Source: Sambucus nigra
Lineage: Eukaryota > Streptophyta > Magnoliopsida > Dipsacales > Adoxaceae
Reading direction: 5' to 3'
Length of the DNA: 64,000 bases
Assembly: GCA_949130495.1 (NCBI GenBank)
Contig: OX422216.1
Coordinates: forward strand, 363,344,605 to 363,408,604
Shown: piece after piece, positions 55,891 through 64,000 of the stretch
Numbering within the stretch: the first letter of the stretch is position 1
How the letters are laid out: each line of letters begins with the position of its first letter
Notes under the pieces: generated by a model
What the model was told of the DNA's origin: nothing
Database searches by the model: none
The model's input: the letters and a program-made list of their open reading frames with translations, nothing else
Position numbers and translations under genes: made by a program

Positions 55891-56810
55891 AATAGTTTCA
55901 TCCTTATTAACTTGAACGCGATTATGTTATTTGTTATTAACCTTCTTAAGATCAATTAAGAATTATTCATTTATAAAATTATCATCATCAAGAGTTGAAT
56001 AAAGACAATTAATGTAAGGCACAATAAGATACTCAAAATCTTATTTTATTTTATTGATAGGAAAAATAACGTTGAGAACCTCATCAAAGGATGTATCGAT
56101 TACATCAGAGTAAGGAGGAACAATAAGAGAAGAGGAAATGGGATAAACATCAGGGTTTGTTTAAATATCAGTAGGTGGAACGGGTGAAGCATGCTAGTTG
56201 AGGAGAGGTGCACCCGCAGTTTTGATCAAACGGCATGGATACGATGATGTATCCCCTGAGCGGATCATGAGGAGTGTCATCCCCAGTGTCTACATGTTAA
56301 AAGAATCCTTATCGTCACTTCCCTCATAATCTTTGATATTTTCTATGCTTACTTCAATGAGTGGTTGTACATGATGCTATAAACTTGCAGTCCTTGAGTA
56401 AATGTCTTAGAAATAAAATCTCCATTCCAGGTTTTATTTTCTTATCCACATGATCATACCACGGTTCAGGAAAGCCGCAGAAGGGGAAATATTCACCTTA
56501 TCTGATGAATATTAAATTTTATGAATCTTTTGAGATAGTATTGGCACTTTCTAGCCTTCTCTTTAGTCGAATCATTCTGAGGTCGTCTGTTGATGGTTGA
56601 TATCCCAAGCCACAAGGAGGAAAAGTTTTACTCAACACAATGGGTTCAAGTATCCATTGTTGTCTTCATCCCAGACCCTGTTCGGGCATGAAGCGCATGT
56701 TCTTGAACATCTGGATTATATTTGCATTGCCATGAGAGTTATACTCCCGAGCAAACCTTATCTTTGAAATCATCCCCTACTGAGAGTAGAAATGGTTCAA
56801 GGCAAAATCT
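55891..56810 (-). other. Protease-RT linker of element C
   Basis: No domain is recognised. The right part still translates to a damaged acidic linker; the left part (55920-56060) reads INKIKDFEYLIVPYINCLYS with stops. Ogre elements carry an intron between protease and RT, so part of this stretch may be intronic; I cannot mark the splice sites with confidence. Confidence 0.45.
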
Positions 56811-57450
56811 TTACAAAAGCATATCATTCACCCCATGTTGTATCTCAAGTACTAGATTTTTATTGCTTGCATTCTCGGCATTGTCATCGTCACCCAAGAT
56901 GATGATGACCTTCCCATTGGAGAAGAACTTCAGTTTCTGATAAAGGGAAGAAGACACACCCTCAATGTTGTAGAGCCATGGTTGTCCGAGCAACATATTA
57001 AAACAAGATAGGATATTGATGACTTGGAATTTAACAATCAAATTTATAGGACTAACCCCTATTTCAAGTTTTATGGATCCTATCACTTCTCGACGGGTAT
57101 TTTTGTAGGCACGCACATCGATAGAGGTTAGAGTGAGGTCGCTCTCTTTCAGTCCCAAATAATTGATGGTCCTCAATGGGAAGACATTCAGAGCTGATCC
57201 ATTATCGACAAGAGAGAGAGAGAGAGAGACGGTCTTCCTATAATTTCAACAGAGATATTGAGAGCATAGTTATGGTTTGGCCCAATCTTAGGGATTTCTT
57301 CTTCGGATAAAGAGAGCATTCTAATAGAGGTTGGGGATCGAACCAGATTCACTACTTCTTTTGGTGTGGTGGAAGGAGGGAATGTTGGTCCTGTGAGTAG
57401 CTTGATCAAGGCATTTATATGCACTTGGGAAGACATAAAGAGTCCCCATA
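56811..57450 (-). pseudogene. Aspartic protease of element C
   Basis: 57188-57436 reads HINALIKLLTGPTFPPSTTP then LSEEEIPKIGPNHNYALNIS. The next frame gives VDNGSALNVFPLRTINYLGL across a CT/GA repeat that causes the frame change (57212-57228). 56811-57176 reads SIDVRAYKNTRREVIGSIKL, FNMLLGQPWLYNIEGVSSSL then YQKLKFF. Active site D-N-G, flap and the FNMLLGxPW block are in the family order. The catalytic Asp is kept. It cuts the polyprotein in active relatives. Confidence 0.82.
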
Positions 57451-58399
57451 GACTTTGTTATCTTGGGTCTTCTTCAACTGATTGAGGATCTTACTCTCCT
57501 CGAGGGCCATTTTAGGAATAGGATGAGTTTAAACACCTTTTACTTTGTCGTTTACTGATGGTAGAAGGTTTGGGATTTGGTAATTCTTCCCTAACCCGGT
57601 CATATGGTTCCTACAAGAGGGGAAAATAGAAACCCCGTTTCCTCATCGATCTCGAGTTGTTCATCAATTTTATTGATTTTTCCTAACAGCTCCTCAAATG
57701 ATATCATCCCATATATATGTTGATTGTTAGGTAGTCTTTTCTGAACCTTTTTGTTTATCTGAATCACCGAATGTGTCCCCACATATGGGGTCAATGACAT
57801 CATCTTTCCATGAAAATTCAATACACACCACAATCTCAATGGCTTCTTCGTATAAATCATCTCATTTGGCAGGGAGATGTAGAAGTGAAGGGACTAGGCA
57901 CCTTGTAGTTTCAAAGAATCAAGTAGCTCAAATATACTACAAATTTCACTATTCTATCGAAATAAGTCTACCATAATCTGGACCACATCATCTAAGCTGA
58001 CTTCATCGGTTGGTAGAACCCAGTTGTCTAACTCTCGAGCCCTTTTTCGAGCTTCTACGAATAGGACACTGAATCTGTGGCAGTTAATGGTCATCTGGGA
58101 AGGAAATTTCAGCCTAAATAGGAGTTGGTTCAACACTTATAATAATTCCATATCTTTACCTACATAATAGGTACGGAAAGCGATGCATGCTCTGGTAAGG
58201 AGTGACGGGGCTTGATCGATAAAGCTGGTACGGTGTAGGATAAAATATGGGCAAGTTTTGAGGGTTTTAAGAGAGTATATGGGCATGATTGGTAATTTAT
58301 TTTCTATGATCTGGGTAGATGCAACAAACTCTGAGTCTTTTTCGTGAAAGATGGCATTTGTATGATTTGGGAGCCGATTGTGGGTAGTGTTTGGTTTAG
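57451..58399 (-). pseudogene. gag-protease linker of element C
   Basis: The minus strand translates to damaged text: KVQKRLPNNQHIYGMISFEE then LLGKINKIDEQLEIDEETGF, and further right NCHRFSVLFVEARKRARELD. Near 58300-58399 it reads PANPKPNTTHNRLPNHTNA, the segment after the gag knuckle in Ogre-like elements (NPLPNHxNAxV type). No enzyme domain. It is interrupted on its right by the LINE fragment. Confidence 0.55.
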
Positions 58400-59140
58400 G
58401 ATTGGCTGGTAGGGCGATGACACCCAGTCAATAAAACCTTAGATTTTATTTCAGAGGTGGAAACATTGATTAGTTGTTTATCTCCTGCCAATAGTTTCAA
58501 ACATAACATCGATGGTACTTCTAATGGTAATCCAGGAGATAGTGTATGTGGTGGCTTGGTGAGGAATGACAAAGGAGATATGATCTTAGATTTTGCTTAA
58601 TCTACTAACTCATCTTGAAATTATTTTGCTGAATTAAATGGGTTTAGAGTGGGCATAAAGATTTGCATTGAATACCATTTGAGGAGATTCATATCGAGGT
58701 TGACTCTATATTTGTGGTGAATCTTATAAATAGAAACTGGAAACCCCCATGGAAGCTGAAAGGATTGGTGACTGAAATAAAAGAAGACTTGAAGCTCCTG
58801 AAATATTATTTATCCCATTGTTACAGAGAATCTAATATGGTGGCGGATTATTTAGCAAATTATGGCATTCATTGCAATTCGATTCAGATCTTTTTATCAT
58901 CTATAGACCTCCCTCCTATGCTTAGGGGAGCTGTTAGGATTGATAAGATGGGTTGTCACTACATTAGATCCTCTTTTGTATAATTTATCTTGTTCTTGTG
59001 TTGGGATTATTATTAAATTCTATGTTTTTGTTTCTTGAGTTCTCATTTGCTTGTAAGCCACTGTGGAGAGGCTATTTCTCCTTGAATAATATATCAATTG
59101 GAGGTTAATTCCCTCTAAAAAAAAAGATTAGTGGTATGGC
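58400..59140 (+). mobile_element. 5'-truncated LINE (RNase H end) inserted in element C
   Basis: The body is about 58416-59125, on the + strand. It ends in nine A residues (59117-59125) and is flanked by an imperfect target duplication: GATTGGCTGGTAGGGC (58400-58415) and GATTAGTGGTATGGC (59126-59140). The coding text is the RNase H domain at the end of plant L1-type LINEs: NIDGTSNGNPGDSVCGGLVR then NDKGDMILDFA, NYFAELNGFRVGIKI, and in frame 58714-58983 NRNWKPPWKLKGLVTEIKED with YRESNMVADYLANYGI. The stop at 58981 is followed by a 3' untranslated region of about 135 bp. Several stops show it is dead. It splits the C gag-protease linker, whose reading resumes beyond 59140. Confidence 0.82.
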
Positions 59141-60420
59141 CAGCGGTTTGATGAAAGTCACAATAGGCATCTAGTTTGAAATTTTTGGGAAGTGGGTTTG
59201 GTAACAAACGATGGCCCAATGGCTTGATAAGGTTTTGGCTTAGGAAGTCCTGATAAACTTTGGAGAGGGGAGTGTTTTTCTCGATGTATTCCTTTTGGAC
59301 TGGGTTAGGGCATCTTTCTAGTGCCCATAAAGTGGCAGGCTGAGAGATTTGGTTGATGGTTGAAACTACGGTACTGACAAGCTTTTCAACCTTTCTGGGA
59401 GAGAATTGTCCAGATACTTTCTTTGGTTTTACTTATTTCTTGGCAAGACCTTCTTCGATCTCCACTCCTGCTTCACGGAAGGCTAAAAAATGAGGGTATT
59501 ATTATCCTCCCATCTCCGCTTGAACATGGTGTAATAAGATCTTCTTCACGATATTGACTTTCTCCTCTTTAGAAGGCCCATTGCTCATGTGGTTGCTTTC
59601 TCCCTCCACCTTGCTGTGAAGTTACTAGCCAATTCCCTATGATTATATTTGAGAAGCTCTAAATTATGGAGGGTAACCTTTAACTCTTCGTTGTACTTGT
59701 ATTGTGACATGAACTCACGGTCAACATCCTCCCAACTGTGGATCCGAAACTCCTCGAAGGATAATAGAGAGTGAAGAGTGTTGTCCTTCAAAGTATTTTG
59801 GAACATTTGGGCCATTATTGGCTCATAGAAATATAGGAGAGTCATGGATCGATGGTAACTGCGAAGATGAACAATCGGAAGTCCACTGCTCCCGAATTTC
59901 TTGATTTTGGTCATTTTGAATTTTTTTGACAACCTTGCTTTGGGATAAGGAGACATGTGGGTGTAGTCCATGTAGTTCCCAGAGATTCTAACTTGGTCTA
60001 ACTTCTTGAGGTCCTCCTTGACCTTGTTCAATTATTACTCCTTTGGATTAATGATCAAGGGTAAGTTAGCCCTTGGCTAGCAAAATTCTACATATGGAGC
60101 TAGGCTGGTAGCGGCCCATTAGCAGGAGGAGCACGTGGAGCATGCTAATATTCCTCAGGAACCTATATAGTCTTAGGTTCTAGGGGACCCATAGTGCGAG
60201 GGAAGAGGACTTAGGGCTCTTCGAGAATAGGGAACCAATTCCATTTCATCTCGTGAAACTTGATTTGAAGGCTGGCAATCTTGGCAGTGAGTTGGGATAA
60301 GATTGTCATCTGATCCAGCTACATATTCGGTATTGGGTATGTGTTCTCCATGGAAAGTGGATAAATTTCGAACTCGAAGGAAGTAGCGAGGAAACTGACA
60401 AAGCTTTAGGGAAGTTAAAT
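59141..60420 (-). pseudogene. gag of element C, broken
   Basis: The frame 59585-60031 (148 codons) reads RISGNYMDYTHMSPYPKARL, GLPIVHLRSYHRSMTLLYFY then IHSWEDVDREFMSQYKYNEE and ELASNFTARWREKATT, the central gag block. Left of it come SPRKVEKLVSTVVSTINQIS and LDAYCDFHQTAGHTTN, the knuckle-like C-terminal block (YCxFHxxxGHxT). The N-terminal part (60040-60420) is frameshifted; the place of A's gag ATG reads CTG in C. Matches element A's gag closely. Confidence 0.82.
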
Positions 60421-61892
60421 TAAAGACCGAAGCCAATAGGGAGCCAGGCCAAGGGTATGTGATCGACCTGAGGAGGAAAAAATCCGAATTTGTTTTTTTG
60501 AAAGAGAGCGAAAACTGTTGTTTTTTTTAAAAGGAAATAAAATGTTTTTGACCTTTCTTTGAAAAAGAGGAGGACAAAATGTTTTCGGGTAAAAGGGAGG
60601 AAAATTATTTTTGGAAAAATGTTTTTGGTATTTTTGATAAAAGAAGGAAAAATGTTTTTGACACTTTTTGGAAAAGAAAGAAGGAAAAGACGAGAGACGG
60701 GTCTCAGCGTGATTATTATTATTATTATGTCTAATCATGATTATTATTATGTTTATTATGTTCAAAAAGAAATGTCGGACAAGATCGATCCTGGAAAAAT
60801 TGGGTTTTGAAAAATATTTAAAAACTATTATCGGATTTGTTACCAGGCTCATAGGTAGGGTCTTGTTTTAAAAATTGAATAAAAATTTAGGCGGCATGCC
60901 GACCCGTCATTTCGATAGAGTTTCAGGTAGAAATCGGCAAACTAAATATTAGTGCCCTAGGTTTGACACTTATATGTGAGTATACAGTCATTGGGTTAAT
61001 TAGAAGGGTTCCCCCTTTATCATGACTTCCACGATATACGTCTTGCTTTTGAGGGAAATTGGTACATGTAGACAATCCATTTGATATACCTGAGTGTACA
61101 TGAATTGCCTCATTATATACCTCGTGGGGACAGTATGTGTGAGAGGGAATTCGATATACTCGACGTGCGTAAACGAGATCCATGCGATATACCTCCCATC
61201 ATGACTTCAACCAAGCAGTACCATGCGGGGTGAACCGTTCGATATATGCCGAAGGTACTTGGCCAATGGAAGGTGATAGTCATATCATTTAAGCTAACCG
61301 TGACCTGCCGAACAAGCGCCCATCATGAAGTGATGCCCAAGTTACGGGATAAAATTTGGTCAATAGCCATGCTCTTTGGTGATGTAGTGTGAAAAATTCA
61401 TGATCCTTGATTAGTAAATTATGGAAAGAGTATCTTTATTGATGAGCATCATGCCAAGCAAGGCATAATGTACAAGTATAAAAATAAATCTATACTAAGC
61501 ATGGATTATGTGAGAGTGAGTGATGTGTAGCTATCTACAAGTGAGTGTGTGGTAGTGAACCTAAGAATGGATCAATTATAAGTGGGATATGATAATTGTG
61601 GGTAAGCATGGATATATACAAGTGTGATAAGTGGAGATGTGTGTTAGTGACACCTAAGCATGGATTTTTAAGTTGTGTGTGCAACATATGGATATCAGTG
61701 ATCCTAGGTGCATGTAGTGAGAAGTGTACATATGGAATTTCTACAAGTGTGAGTGAGTAGTAATATAAGCATCGGGTATATATGTACAATAAATAATAGA
61801 GGAGAGAAGGGGAACATACAAATAGGTTCATATATGTGAAATCAAAACAAAACACCCATGAAAATAGAGTCTAGCCCTCTTATGAAAAGTAA
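60421..61892 (-). other. 5' leader of element C
   Basis: Noncoding; parallel to A's leader at 8305-9787. It has ATATACC-type boxes at 61083, 61114, 61152, 61187 and 61241, an ATT/TTA-rich stretch near 60710-60760 and purine-rich tracts at 60500-60690. The small frames here are not conserved with A. Confidence 0.6.
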
Positions 61893-61909
61893 TCCCACCG
61901 GAGTCACCA
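61893..61909 (-). other. Primer binding site of element C
   Basis: The minus strand reads TGGTGACTCCGGTGGGA, three bases from the LTR edge at 61913. The TGG start and GACTC core match the sites of A and E. Confidence 0.7.
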
Positions 61910-61912
61910 CTC

Positions 61913-64000
61913 TGGACATCCCGAATCAAGATACACGTCGCTTACTCTCCTCTTCGCCTCCCAAAGGGGCACGAAGAAGGAAAGGGGTTGAAAGGTCGCA
62001 TGCCCTACTCAGGAACTCTTCGGTCATCGTCGGTGTTGGGTAAATGTGAAGAGATGGAGTCGCCAACCTATTTTGTACAAAATAGGCAAAAGAACATGTT
62101 ACCGCCTTGATAGAGCGGCATCAAACAAAAACTGATGCTTACAAAACCAATAGTTTGAAGGTTCTGGGGCTAAGTTATGTAATGGAAAGGTTTTAAGCAC
62201 AAATCCCTCCCGTTCGGTCTCTCATGGGCTAATGTTATTGTTTTCTTCTATTTATCCATGAAGTTTGTGTGCATGTATATATAATAGAGACTGGAATCAC
62301 TTAACTCATACCATGGAAGAGATACAGTGAGGTCATCCATAGGAATGTTCTTAAATAATATATAGAAAATATGATTTATGCTTTTATAGCGATATTGATC
62401 GTTACGATGAAACAATAATATGTGTCGGATGAGACGCTAGTAGGAAACACAAACATAATATGTATAATAAATGCAAAAATATGATAAATACGGAAGAAGG
62501 GAATTTGAAAAAATGGAAATTAGAAAAATTGGAAAATTGGAAAAATAGAAAATTGGAAACTTGGAAAATTAAACTCGAGTCTCAGGTTTTAATCTGAGAT
62601 GCCTATGTACCCTATAAAGGCATCAAAGTCCACGTAGTTCGCATGTGGCATGGGGGTGGGGTTTGTCCCATAGATTCGAACGGGATTTTATTATAGGTGT
62701 GTGTAGAAAAATGTGTTTTAGTTTTGAAAAAGTGTGAAGGATGATCCCGTTCAGAATTTATGAGTGTAACCCTCTTTTGTTTGTTTCGATTTTTTTATAG
62801 GAAATAAAGTATGTATAATATACTAATAAAAGTGTAAGATGTTAATGTGTATGAACTAAATTAAGAACTAGATTAGGAATCTAATGTAATTTATGCAAAA
62901 ATAAGAAATTTAAAGAGAGAGGGGAGGATTTTGACCTTCTTTACCTTGAATATGAGATGAATGTTGGAAGAGAGAGAATGTGATTTTTGAGAAATTGGGT
63001 ATGAAAACGATGGGAATGTAATCTTGAATGGAAATTCACATGGAGGAACTTAGCTGACTTCGAAAGAATGTTGTTGAGATCAGTGATACTGATGGATCTA
63101 AGGTCTTCCCTGGAAGTGAGGTCATGCCTTATATGTATTGGGTTAGGGGTGGTGCCGATCATCATAGCCCTATCCCTTCCAATCGGCAGGTCACCTAAGG
63201 CACACTATCGATAGGCAGGGAAATGGACCTGCCAATTGGTAGTCTCGTGTAGATTTTTCCAGAAAAACAATCGTAGAACACAATCAATTAATTTGAATCA
63301 TGCATGAGGAATACTAGTAGAAATGTAATTTAGAGACCTTAAGATTCCTTTGGACCGTTCCTAGGTCCTGGAGTTGACTTTGGGTCAAATGTGGCCCGAA
63401 AGCCCATGTTGGTCCTTTGGATGAGAGATCGTGGGATAGAAATGAATCGTTCGTCCGCATGCTAAGTCAGAATTATGCATCGGGCGGATTATTAGAAAGG
63501 TTAGGAGATGTAATTTGACATTCCAAAGAGTTTCGCTCGGTTCGTAAAGTTGACCTTGCTCAATTGGGGCCCTAAAGCGTTCAGTGACTTCTCTAAGTAA
63601 AATGAATTATTCGTCCACACCGTAAGTCAGAATCGCGTTTGAGGTAAACCGTTGGAAAGGGTATTCAGTGGCCTTAGGAGATTGATTTAGTGTTATTCGA
63701 GATAAAGAGTTTACCTTGGTCAGATCGATCTCGAGAGCGCCCGGTGGCCTTCGGATCGATTTCGGGGGGAAACGGATCATTCATCCGAATAGTTATGTCA
63801 TTTCACTCACGGGGGGGATCATTGAAAATGGGTTTTAGTTCTGTTTAAAGATTCAAAGATCTTTTGCTCTGACGATGAAGTTGATTGGGGTCAAATCGGG
63901 GCATGGGAGCACCCGGTAGCCTCCATTTTGATTTTCAGTAGTAAAATGGTTTGTTCGTCTTAACCTTTATGACAATTCACACATGGGGTGGACCTTTGGA
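61913..64000 (-). mobile_element. 5' LTR of element C, cut by window end
   Basis: Starts TGGACATCCCGAATC and aligns with the left LTR to the last base of the window; at least 2088 bp. A minus-strand TATA-like box (CATATAAGG) is at about 63126-63136, with the palindromic module upstream at 63153-63240 (GCCGATC, CCAATCGGCAGG, CTATCGATAGGCAGG). An A-rich GGAAAATTG repeat (62505-62575) parallels 44985-45055. It would drive leftward transcription of the element. Confidence 0.8.

Larger units (their letters stand above)
44327..64000 (-). mobile_element. Element C: very large Tat/Ogre-type retrotransposon
   Basis: The left LTR (44327 to about 46716) and the right LTR (61913 to beyond 64000) are homologous and share the start TGGNCATCCC. 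The PBS lies inside the right LTR, so the element reads right to left: leader, gag, protease, RT, RNase H, integrase, then a long 3' region with two + strand antisense genes and a tandem array. Estimated total length is about 20 kb, including a LINE fragment of about 0.7 kb, in the size range of Ogre. Element A is a shorter remnant of the same family. The right end and its target duplication are outside the window; left of the element the 5-mer is GATTG. Confidence 0.85.

Overview
This window looks like plant nuclear intergenic DNA: AT-rich and eukaryotic, with GT-AG type introns, TATA boxes, poly-A tracts and layers of decayed retrotransposons. I see no intact host gene, no tRNA or rRNA gene, no CRISPR array and nothing bacterial. 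Almost everything recognisable is Ty3/gypsy (Metaviridae) LTR retrotransposon sequence. Most of it is of the Tat/Ogre kind, with Athila-like noncoding remnants at the left end, one large solo LTR and one 5'-truncated LINE. This points to a flowering plant with a large, repeat-rich genome; I cannot name the species.

Layout from left to right. Bases 1-7527 are Athila-like remnants on the + strand: a palindrome-rich promoter-like block, short exon-like pieces, long AT-rich spacers, a polypurine tract and a probable LTR at 3294-4518. Bases 7528-11992 (element A, minus strand) are the 5' part of a Tat/Ogre element: gag, a long leader, a primer binding site (PBS) and an LTR. Bases 11993-16450 (element B, minus) are a decayed gag-protease-RT-RNase H-integrase block cut off at A's LTR. 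Bases 17100-19595 (element D, minus) hold gag, PBS and one LTR. Bases 21158-35385 (element E, minus) are a structurally complete element with two LTRs (1164 and 1166 bp), a 5-bp target duplication CAATA, PBS, polypurine tract, gag, protease, RT, RNase H and integrase. E also carries a plus-strand plant mobile domain (PMD) gene between integrase and the 3' LTR. Bases 37263-39865 are a solo LTR sitting inside an older decayed coding-like region. Bases 43280-44140 are a worn tandem repeat of about 70 bp. From 44327 past the window end runs element C (minus), a very large relative of A. C has a tandem-repeat array and two separate plus-strand antisense genes next to its 3' LTR, a gag-pol block, a LINE fragment inserted in the gag-protease linker, a long leader and a 5' LTR that leaves the window.

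How the parts fit together. In E and C the sense strand carries gag and pol, transcribed leftward from the right-hand LTR. The opposite strand carries PMD-type accessory genes with their own TATA boxes and introns, transcribed rightward to meet pol tail to tail. Every coding block seen has stops, frameshifts or changed catalytic residues, so none of these copies appears able to move by itself. The most interesting recurring signals are the antisense PMD genes, a palindromic CGAT-type module placed just upstream of many of the TATA boxes, and conserved boxes in the A and C leaders. Similarities to protein families were recognised from memory of motifs; no database search was run.
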